Positions 17,201 to 29,200 of a DNA stretch of 36,281 bases are shown here, piece after piece; the stretch's first letter is position 1, and each line of letters opens with the position of its first letter. The position numbers were made by a program, and so were the translations under genes. Origin of the DNA: a virus. Location: the IMG/VR virus record IMGVR_UViG_3300029319_000181, positions 1 to 36,281 of that record, one strand, 5' to 3'. The notes under the pieces are model-generated. The model ran no database searches. It was not told the origin of the DNA and worked only from the letters and a program-made list of their open reading frames with translations.

Positions 17201-20200
17201 CCACGTGCATTGATTGTAGGTAAGGACAAACTACCACCATCCATGCGTTTCCAAATAGCATGCTCGATGTTGAAGTTCTTCGCGGGAGAGCGCCTGTAGA
17301 AGTCATATCCATTGACATCTCCAATGAAGAATGACTTTCCAGTATCTGTGTTAGCAAAGAATGCAGATGGACGGTTGGAAGGCTCAGCATAGAAGTCATT
17401 GACTACATTGCGTTGCCCAGTCGCAGTGGCTGAGAACTCAGTGCCTATACTATGGTCAAGGTCGTAAAACAGGTCACCAGTTTCAGCCCTACAAGGTGTA
17501 GCGTTCTCAAGGCTCGTGTCGGCGCTAATAGCATCATGAAGGAAGAAGGTGTCATCAAATGGTGCAGCATCTAATCCGTTAGCCGCAGTATAGTCAGAAA
17601 CACTTGGAGTGCTGGTGCTTCCAACAATCAGTGCCTCTACGTTAGGTCCAGCGTTCGCAGTGCAAGTAAACCGGTCTTGTCCATGTATACGCTCGTCCCA
17701 GCGTGTAGTCCCAGCCTTTGCTTTGTTTCCTTGTTGCTCAGCGAGAAGCCAATCACCAGTGCAAGTGATTCCATCACGGTCGTATTTAGCAACAAGTGGT
17801 AGTTCAGATTCGTAGGCAACGACAAGGAATGCACGAGCAGAAACACCTTGTGGGTGACGCAACTCAGATGGGATGTTCTCCTCACTGTAGTAAGTCGGGG
17901 TGCTATTGAAACTTGATACGTCTGCGTAACCGGGAACATATGCTTCATATGAAGCAGTAGAGCGTGCTTCATTTGTCATACGTCCAAGTGAATCGTATGG
18001 TGTGTCGCCTCCTGTTCCGGGGAAATGAGTATAGGATTCATCAGGGCGTATGGATTCACCACTGTTCGGCATTGGCGCTGTATGAGGAAGATGCGACAAT
18101 GTGGTCATACAACTGTTTGCATTTCCATATGGTGAGAATCCAAGTGCAGTGTGCCATGCTCCAAGACCAGCAGCGTAGGATGAGCCGACTAACAGGCTGT
18201 TTAGATACGAGTATCGCTCTCCAGCCCAACCGACAACACCCGTCGGTTTTGTTCGGTCAATCGCATCATGAAGCCCACTGAAGTGGACGTTAGTCATGTG
18301 GTCACGAGTAGAGGCGTTTTCGTTGTTGTAAGAGAATGTCCCAGCCTTTGTCCAAACTAATATGTCATCACTTGCTGCCACCGTTGGAATATTGATGTCA
18401 TCATTTGCAATTGTTCCACCGCCTTCGATGTCGTGCCATGTCTCCGCAGTTTCAAACGCTTTATTCCCAGTTAGATAGTTATAACCAAGGTAAAAACGAA
18501 TAAAATAGTCACTACCATTAGATGTATACAAGATGCGTGTATGATATGGTGCATAGGCTGGCGCAGTGCTATTACCGCCTGAAACAGCCACAGTATAGAG
18601 TGTCTTAGTCCTAAGCCAACCTGATGCGGGAACCTGTTCACCGGCAGCAAGAGTTGTTGATACATCGAGATAAGACATCGCCGAGGTTTGTTGACCGTTA
18701 TCAGCAGTTGTATCAACTGCGCTTCCTGACACTCCAGACCCGTCGTTTCGATAAGCGCTAACTGTGAACTCCTTCCAACCATATCGGTCTTGACGTAACG
18801 CGTTACCCATGCTGGGCATGAACGTGCCACCCATTGCTTTGAGTGCCCCAGCGCCGGGGAATGTGTTGATAGCCGCGCCAATGACAGTTGCTAACTCTTC
18901 ACCATTTTGACAACGAGTTCCGTCAACAACAATGTATTCCATATCTACATCATCGGCATCAGGCGTGTGGACTTGGAATGAGCCACTGCTTCCATACATT
19001 ACACGAGTAGCCAGTGTTCCTGCAACTCTGAATGCTGTTGGATGCACAGAACAATTACTCGCAGCCACCTTTGCAACGAGAGTGTTTCCATTTGGATGGG
19101 CTGGGTTCATTGAAACCTGATTGTCCATCCAAGAACCACCGGGATGATACCCACCATCCATGTGCCAAGTCCAATCTGAGTTGGACACCATACCACCACC
19201 CATGTATAATGCGTGGCGCGTTGGATGCAGAACTCTGAAGTCAGCGATATTGGATGTTGATGGCGTTGGTCCAAGTGGATTCACCATATCGCCATACATG
19301 CGACCCTGCTCAGGTCTTTGATACAGAATACCAGTGTTCGGCTTACCTATGGGTGGTTCCCAATTGAGCGTCTGACGCCAATGGAAACGACCACGAGCAA
19401 CTTGATACGCGCTTGTCATTGGCATGTAGTGCTGTTGGTCATTCTCAATGTGGTTAGGAAGATATTGCGCAGCACCACCGTGTGGCACCTTAGAGAATGA
19501 GCCACCTGCTACAATAGCACGGCCCGGATGTGGTTCGTTTACATTGTGAGAACCACTGCTGTCAGCAACCTCTTGTGTGAATGGGAATGGTTGACCGGGG
19601 CCATAGATGAGGTAGGTTGTCTTGTTTTCTGTCCCAACTGTTGCATCCTCATATCGCGCAGTAGGATGCGCAAAACGAAGAATGAATGGTGACGGAACTT
19701 GAATGTGAACACCAGCAGTATATGGAGCAGCATTGGGATGATTAGCAGCAACAGTATGTTCTCCCCTCTTAATATCGGGGGACAATACATTGTCTTGATT
19801 GGAAAACGGTGGAGTGATAGACCCACGATGCTGGTTTAATAGTGGAGTGCCGGGGAAGAATGCCATGATTGCATTACAATCAATCATTGCATGAGAAGAC
19901 AATACTTCGTTGGCATGCTGTATACCGGCACAACCAGTTGGCCCATTCGCATATGGGTGTGTGTTGAATGACGAGTAGTCAGTATCAGTTCCGTCATTGA
20001 TGTCCAACACAACGCCACTAAAACCACCACCAAAAAACAGAGGCACAGAGTGGTCTGTGCTGTCTCTTGCACCACGGAAGAATACCTGTGGGACAGAGTT
20101 TACACTACCAAGAGAGCGCTTACCTGTGATACCAAAACCTGATGGTGTCCCATAGCGTTGCATTACTGCGTTACTTGAAGGGTCACTACCGGGCCAATCT

Positions 20201-23200
20201 GTGTGTTTTTCTGTAATATCAAATCGAGTTTCTGACACACCGCTTGAATTAGAGCCTGTAACAAGAGCCGGTTTGTCTCTGTAATAGATATGAGAAAAAC
20301 TACCAAATGATGCATTCTTATCTTTAGAAGAAACACTGGTTCCTTCTTCACCAGCAGGTCTTGCGAAATACCACATTTGACCCGTGGCGATTCTCATCGT
20401 TGTAGACCCTGCAACATCAGCCGCAGTGATAAGAACAGTGGGATTGTCAATATTTGGTAAGATGTGGTCGCCACTATCAGCAGTGTAATTTTCTCCAATC
20501 AACCCCTTCTTCCATGTAGAGACATCTATCGGATTATTCTTACTATCAACAAGAACAGGAGATTGAGTGTTGGTATTAACACCCTTACCCTTTGTGCGCA
20601 CCTGCATTACAGTTCGCGGAATGTATCCACATGGATTACGAAGGCCAGCGTCAATCTTAGCGTTGGTTGCAGCACGAGTTGAAGCAGGTAAGGTGATACC
20701 ATCAGCGTTGACAATCAATGAAGAAATCTCACCATATTCAACATGAGCCGCTGGTATCCCCATGTCTTTGTGTATTGATGCTTCAAAGAATTGTGAAAGC
20801 GGTTGAATCTCTCTTGCTGGATTATACGCACGAACGCGAATTGCTTCAGGGTCAACACCCCATTCACCAAACGTGCGTCCATCAGCAGCACGCATATGCG
20901 TGCAGTCAAAGGTAACTCCTTCCTCACTATTGATTTCAGTAGCGTTAATGACAGCGGTTGTAACAGCAGCCATCAACTCATCAGTAATGAGAGATGTCCA
21001 ATTAGCGCATGAAGAAATAAGAGCACGAATCTCACCATTTGCACCATCACCAAACAAATGGGTAACAGTTGTAACACCACCAGAACCATCTGTCTTGTGT
21101 GATGCTACGAAATTAGCACCTGTGACTCCACGGAATACATGAGTGCCGCTTTGGTCTGTTCTTGAACGACTGGTATACGAAAACATGTGTCCTTGTGAGC
21201 CTTTCATAGTTGAATCATTAAATGGGTCAGAAATCTGAATGACGCCATTTTTCAATGGGAATCCCATGTAACCTAAGACATCATGATGAGGACAAGTATC
21301 GTAAGGTGTTTGAGGTTGAACGGTCAACGTCTTAGCAGATGCATCATAAGTCACTTCACAATCATACGCTGCATCTTGGGACGGCACACCATTCCAATGA
21401 TTACCACGCCATGGCACGTGTGTCGCGTTGCTATCGGACGCAGGGAAGCGACCAGTTGCATCTCCTGAACCATGCATGTGCCGACCAATCGTAAACCCAC
21501 CCTGACCAACATCTCTGTCATCAAAATAAACCATGACTTCTTCATTGATAGAATCAGGCAACTCAGTATTTTCAAGCGCAAACTTCTGACCAAACTGACG
21601 ATAAACAAAACGGATACCATGTCCCACTCCCCTATGGTCAATGAAACGGAATCCGTAGAGGTCAGTGTTTCCTATGTTCTGATTTAGCACTTCAGATTCA
21701 GGAACGTGTGGTGTGTATTCTGTAGGTGCTTGAGGTGTAAATGTAAGCGTCTTACTACTACCTGCGCCTGACACACCGGCTAAATCTAATTGGAAAGTTG
21801 TGGAGTTTGTGATTGATGCAACCTTTGCGCCTGTGGCGACACCGTCACCACTTACTGCCATACCTTCGACAATAGCATGAGTTGTGGCTACGTTTGTGAA
21901 AGTAACTTGAGTGGAGCCTTCAGTTGTTGTGCAAGATGCAACAGTAATTGCATTGTCTGTGACATTTACATCACCATAGTAAGCAGAGAAGCGTTTGTCA
22001 CCTCTGCGCCCAAAGCCCCACTCACCTGCGTCTGGTGCAAAACCCGGTATACCTGATGCAACCAATCCACCGAAATTGACTCTTCCAATCGCCCCAGTTC
22101 CAGTTCTCAAACCACTTACAAGAGATGTCACAAAACCCTCTGCTTCTAATGATTCAGTGTTCACTGTATTGTGCGTTTTACCTGCACCGATGAAAGTGCT
22201 AATCGCTCGATTTACTGGGTCGGCTGACTCATCTGAGGATTTACCCGCTTCGCCAAACTCATCACTTGGGCTAACTTGTTGTCCAACATCATCTGGAATT
22301 GCATACTGTTTGAGTGATGTAATTGGTGCAAATGGTCGTCCATGTTTATTGAGTGGCATAGGAGCAGGGTGCATGTTTTCTCCACTAACCTCATCGGGTT
22401 GACACCAGAAAGTGCGGAATCTACCTCCATGACCAATCAAAAACTCAGGCTCGTAAGGTGTTTGTCCCTTACTATTGTCTAACCACACACAGAAATTACG
22501 TCCAGTAGCACCGGGGATAGTGCTGTGAATAATGATACTGTAGCCCTCTCGCCCCCGTGAATCTTGCACTACACGCCCGAGGTGAGCACGCACATATCCC
22601 ATATGCGTGCCCTTGTCAGGTTTTTCAGAAGAAGAATCGTTCCACCAATCAGCAGGGTCGAATGTAGACCCAGTTGCTGCAAAGTCAGCATTTACGTGTG
22701 GAACGGCTGCATCTATTCTTGTTAGGCTTGGTGTGCTTGAAATGTCAGTATCTAACACTACATTTTCTGCTGGATAATTATTGTTGGGCCTTCGCACATG
22801 AGTGCGAGCGTTAGGTGCAGCAGCCTGATTGATGAGCCGCACTACCTCGCGTGCAGCAGCCTCTACATCTGTAACACCGTCACGCACTCCAACTTCACCG
22901 AGGTCAATTGAAAGACGACGAGTGAACTCCATGTCTGTCCATTGCTTAAGATGCTTGATGCCTCTTCGTCCACTGGTTTGATTTGCTTCTGTATGATTAC
23001 TCAAATCAAGAGAAGAGGAACGAATACCTTTGAGTGCAAGAAATGCTGGAATCACACGAGTCCCGTCAGGAGTGTCAAACAACGTGGACGGGTCACGTAT
23101 GGTTGTTGATTGTAAGAAACTACTGAAATTAGTAGAACGATGCTCTCGTAAAGCAACAGTCAGATTATGTTCAGCACTTCTTCCCTTGCGAGTGTAAGGG

Positions 23201-26200
23201 TGGAAACTATCTGCAAACTTTGGAGATACAACCGCTTCTTTTGTTCTTGGGAGAACACTGTCGCCGAGCGCTATTTCTCCTAAAGATACACCTTGTTCAA
23301 ACCCAGTGTGAACATAGTGCTGATGCGCTTTACCATAGAACCACGCGTAATCAAGATTGTTCAATAAGACCTTGGGGACAGTAGTTGCTCCTGAACCACT
23401 TGAAGAATCTACAGGGTTAATCAATTTACTACTAATGTAATTTGCACGATTATGCGCATAAGCACTCTCCATAAATCTTGAGCGAGAACTACTGCGAACG
23501 AACGGGTTTTGAGATGGGAAGCCAGCAGCAACATCAATTTGGGTTGTATACTGACTATGATTGCCCCCAATCCTTGCTTGAGTGAGTATGAGGTCAGCAC
23601 CAATAACATCCCGACTCCATCCTATCTGTGCATGCATTGGACTGCTCTGCACCTGCATGTGTAGGTCTTGGAATGCAATGAACTCACGGTCATGAGCGAC
23701 ATCAAAGAGGAGAACACGAGCATGGTCAGCGTTTGATAGATACGGGTCAAGATATGCAACAGTAGGCGGCTGGCTCAAACCAAGATTTGTGTAGTTAAGT
23801 TCCACTGTTTTGTTGACATGTTGCACGTAATTCACTGCTGTTTCATAACAGGAGTTTCCAATCAAGAAGTTCTCTAATGGTAGGCTATCTCGTGGATTGT
23901 TGTTCAGTGCTCCTTCTCCACCGTTGAAGACATTGCAAACCATCGCTTCATTCAACACACCACGACTCTTAGCAAATAGACCTTCAACAGCATGTGGATT
24001 ATTGTAAGTCATGTTTGCCCAAACAGTATCTCCTTCGCGAAGACCACCCTGTGCGTATGGGAATAACCATGAGCGATTAAGAATAGCCTCGGAATCTTCA
24101 GTCAAGAGTTCTTCTACACCCACTCTAAGATACACAGTCCCTGCTGCAATCATCGCGCCAAGGTCATCTTCTACACTCCCTGTAATACCAGTAATATCAG
24201 CCAAACTCGCTAAACCAATTGATGTAGCAGACCCGTTAATTACTACCTCTGATATTCCTGTGACCTCACCAAGATACATTACTGAACCAGCAGCGAGAAC
24301 ATTCCCAGCCCCCGAAGCAACAGTTGGCTCTGCGTATATCTTGTCGCCTACCTTAGCAGAGAATTGACCTGACCAAGATGCGTTATCAAATTGAAGTGTC
24401 CCAGCGTGCACACCACTGGGTGCACCAAGCGTAATTTGAGTAGCATTTGGCACCGCTGCAATTGTCCATGATGAAGAATTGCCCGGCCTATCTGAGCGAG
24501 CGATATTTACATTGTTCCTCAATTGAACAGATGTAAAATCTGAGAGGGGGTCAAAAGATTTCTTTGTCAACTTAAGGGGTTGACCTAAGATAAAACTGGA
24601 ATGAGTTTCGTTAAGGAAATTAGGAAGAGAGGGGCGACTCTCAATTGTCTCCAAGATAATCGTTGACTTTGGAATCTCAGATGTTGTGACAGTTGCTGAG
24701 CCAAAAGTAAGAAGATTAGCGTGTGAAAAAGTTGCTTTACCGTCGCCCCAATAGATGCATTTCTGTGCTGTGCCATCGGGGAGAGTAATTTCAACAGTAT
24801 AGAACATGTCACCTGTATCGAAATCAACAGTCCCACTGTCTAAATTAACATCAATTGCAGGGAACAAAGCAGCGTCTTCTTCACTTAGTGTCACGGTAAA
24901 TACACCGCTAAAGTTACCCTGATTCATCAACGGCGTTACACCTCTGATAACACCAGTGGCTCTCTTATTCTTCACACGAGGAGCGTGTGGATTTGTTGAT
25001 GGACCAGCCTTGAACTCTACCGCACTTACATACTGACGTAGACCATAGTCCACGTTCCCGCCCTGTGTCTTCACGCTGGATTGGTCGTGGTAGTATTCGC
25101 CTCGTCCTTCAAAATCAGAAGACAATGTCTCATCATCAGAGAAGATTGGTATAACCCGCTCGGACTCATAACCATCTGCGATTAGGAGAGCCATACCCGG
25201 AACATGTGAATTGAGGAAGTTTTCTGAATACGCCCAATCTTCATCCTCAAATTGTATATAACCATCAGACGCAGGGTCATTTTCGTAAAGAATCCATTCA
25301 CCGTTTGGAAGGAATGCTTGACGATAAAGCACAACATTATCCACGTTATGATACGCAGATGCGCTTGTCACAGCAGCAGGGAACGCCGATGGATTGTTGA
25401 CATAGAGTTGATACTTACCACCCGTGACCTTTGCTCTCAAGAGAATCGTAGTGCGCTTTGTAAACTCAGCACGCTCCATCGAGTAGGCGTATGCTGCTTT
25501 CGCTGCTCTGTCCGCTGGTGCTTTATCAGGGAACCTACGACCAACGGGACTTGGATTGTAAGTGTGGGCTGTCATCGTGGCGTCTACATGCATTTTCAAT
25601 GAGTTGTCAGGACCGGGGAAGATGCTCTCAGCAGCGTTTTCAAAGAACTGTCCAGCAAACAATGGAATCTCTACCAGTGCGCGTGTTGACGCAAACTGTG
25701 TGCCTAACTGGTAATCGTGCGTTGCAGTGTCCATTGACTGGAACATACGGTCGTTGACAGTCGTTCCGTCAGCAGCGGAGTTCTCAATGTAGAAATGACC
25801 GTCACCAAGAAGAATCTCTCCAAGAGAGAAATCTTCTCCTGCGAGAGTAAATGTTAGCGTTTGATTGTTATTCGTTGCAGTTGTGTCAAGGTGAACTCGA
25901 AACAGGGTAGCGCTGTCAATTTGTGTTACGATAGAACCACTTGCAATACCAGTGCCACTTACAGTCATACCAACTTTAACGTCCGCAGTAGAATCCATTT
26001 GGATTATTTTCGGATTGCTCCCAAATGATGTTCCTGACCCAGCAGAGTGGTCTGTGTCACAAGTTGCATCGTTGAATGTTGACCCTACTATGTCTTTTGC
26101 TTCAGGGACAAGACCAGATGCGATACACCAAGCCTTGAATGTCCCAAGGTCTTGACCGTCAGCCAGCGTGAACTTACCATCACCGGCTGTGCCATCAGTA

Positions 26201-29200
26201 AACATGAAAGACACACCACTCTTAGATGAGTATTCAGCACTGGCCCCATTCTTGAGGAAGAGGCGACCCTTCTTTGGAAATGGATACGTGCCCCACGACT
26301 GAAGGTCAGGGGTCGCGTTATTCAACGCACGAACAGAGATAAATTGAGTTCCACCCGGCTCTATGCGAACAGATTGTCCCATGACAGAAAAGCCACGACG
26401 AGTGCTGTATGGAAGACGAGATAATGGACTGGGGTCAAACGATGGCTTGGTGTCGAATGCTCCTTGACCGGGGCCACCGAGTGATACGGTGACGACAGGA
26501 GCGTGTGGGTCAATCTCCTTCACGATATGAGAATCCGGGCTACCTGACCCTATCTCACTCGCACTTGCAGTGTTCGCTAAGGAAGATGTTCCGACTATCT
26601 GAAGGGATGTAAAACGGCTACCATCATCTGCGTCACTTTCTCTAACAGAGCGGAGAATACCCTTACTCATCATGTAGAGAACTTGTGCTGTATTTGCTTC
26701 ACTGGGTCTATCCAATGTTGCTCTGAGATGATTGAGTTGCATTGTTCTTGTGCGGTCAGATGGTTGAATGTAGAGGATGAATGGGTCAGATGACAACTGA
26801 ATATGATTGTCAATGATGTCGAACATTTCATGCACGGGAGAAGCAGAACGAGTGATTGGTATGTCGAATTGTCCATCACTTGGTGACCCTATATCAGTAA
26901 ACACACTTCGTTTCCCTGTATCTGCAATATTCTCTTTCGTAACCTTGCTTCCACCAATCAACAAACGATTGAACGTAGAATTATGAATGTCAGAATTAGT
27001 GTGAGAAGCAGTAATAATTTGAGGTGTTTTCCTCGGCTCATCAGACATCGTTGTATAGTATTGAGGAGTATACCGTTCGTCTAATTCATCATCAGATTCG
27101 TAGCCTTCACTTACATCACCAATCATGGCGTGAGGCATCTGAAGTGTGTTGAGGTTACCCTCCTCCATCCTCATTGTTATCATACCACCGGGTGAGAAGA
27201 GAGTCGTATCTGTTGCTGGATTAACAAGGTCAGCAGCGACAATGTCAGCGATATATGCTGGTGTGAAGGTAAGAGTTTGATTGGTTTTTGAACCACCAGT
27301 GGTCGCGGCACTCAACTCAAATGTCGTGCTATTTGTCACGCTAACAACAAAAGCACCAGCAGGAATCCCTGTGCCTGAAACACGCATACCGGGTCGAACA
27401 TTCGTTGTAGCATCCATTGTGACCGTAGGGTCATTGTTGTAGTCGCAAGTTGCATCGGTAAACGAACTTCCAGCGGTCTGCACAGACCCAGCAGGAACGG
27501 TCTTCTCAACCATGAGCATTGGTTTCGTCTTGCCCATACTCACACCAGTGAGGTCTAACGCATTGTAATGCACCTCAATGAAAGATGCAAACCCGTGACT
27601 CGCAAGGGATGGAACGGAAAGAACGGCCACGCGGCTTTCTCTTGAAGGACGAAGGTGATGGGTTCTTTCAGTTTCATCAAGTGTTTCAGCGGATACAGGC
27701 ACTGGTCCTTTGAGGAAGAATGGATATGGGTTGAAGGTTGCTTCAGCAGTTATGGTCTTAGTTCCACTCCCACCTATGGCAATAATTTCACGACTCGCGC
27801 CAGTAAGTCCGTTATCTACAATCTCAAAAGCCATCGAAGAATCTTGGACGGATACAACTTCCATCGAAGCAACTTCACGATAATATTCCATCTCAGAGTT
27901 GATTGGGACTTGTTTTTCAATTCCCTTCGCCGCATTATCATACATGAGATTGATAATGTCTGATGTTCCAATTTGTTGGTCAACAATTTCGTCGTTTGCT
28001 TTGGGGAGCATGCGGAGATAATGATGACCATTGACATGATTCTTAATGTGCCTTCCTGAGTGCCCGACTTGGAATGATTCATCAAGAGAAGTAGGCCATG
28101 ATACAGCGAATGGGTTGTTAGAATCATTTGCAGTCGTAGCCATTCGAGATGAGTATGCGATACCGTGTTGTTCGAAATTACTCTCGTCAAGAATCATCTG
28201 ACCAGTCCGGTCAATGATTTGACTGGCAAGATGAGGAGGTTGATATGGTCGTCCTGAGCCACCTTCAATCAACAGGTCTGCTGCGACTACAACGAAGTAG
28301 TCATCCCCAGTAGCAGCACTACGAGAATGTAATACTGGTCGTAATCCATCTCCTGTTGCGCTTGTTGCAAAGTCCAAATGGATACTACTCACGAGCATAG
28401 CACCTGTGCTGACGTTGATGTTGTGAAGACGAACTCGCTCAGGTGGTGATTGATTGGGCTTTTTTGTTTCCCGATTGATTGCACCGGGATTGATGAGGAG
28501 ATTGTATGGAACGTGAGGAATACTTCGAGTGGCCGGAGAAGCCCCAGCACCAGTAACATTGTCATGGACGCTGTAGTTCCCAGTTGAATATGGTGAACTT
28601 GTGAAGTCAATAGTCCCAGTGGTTACAGTTGTCCCAGTAAGAGCAGATGCAAGTGCTGCCGCATCACTGGTCGAGATATTGATTGCTGACAGATTTGAAG
28701 CAGAAGAGATAGATGCAATCTGATATTCATTCTGAATGGGGTTAATTGGTTCTTCAAAACGATAGAGAAGAGCAGTTGAATCTTGGACCAGTGGTGCACT
28801 TGGACTCAACATTTCATTTTCAAAATTATTAGAAATATGTAGGCTCTCAATGACTCCACGGAACTGTCCTCCCATACCACCAAGATAGATGTGATTATTG
28901 GATTGAGCGATAGAGGTTTGAAATGGAATCTTTTCTTGCGCCATCAAAAGACCATTGACATACAAACGAACGAAACCGGGTTCAACAACTCCGACAACAT
29001 GATACAAGTGACGGTGATTTAGATTCAGAGTTGTAGCATCGTCCTTATCGCTGTCGAATCGGTTGTAAGAATCGCTTACTCCACCAAAGTCAGGCGTAGG
29101 ATATACAGTTCCGCTGTAACCGTTACTTGTGAGTGAAGCAGTGGATACCTGATATGTGTTGACTCCACCTTGGGTTTCTAATCTAACAGAAAACTTGGCT

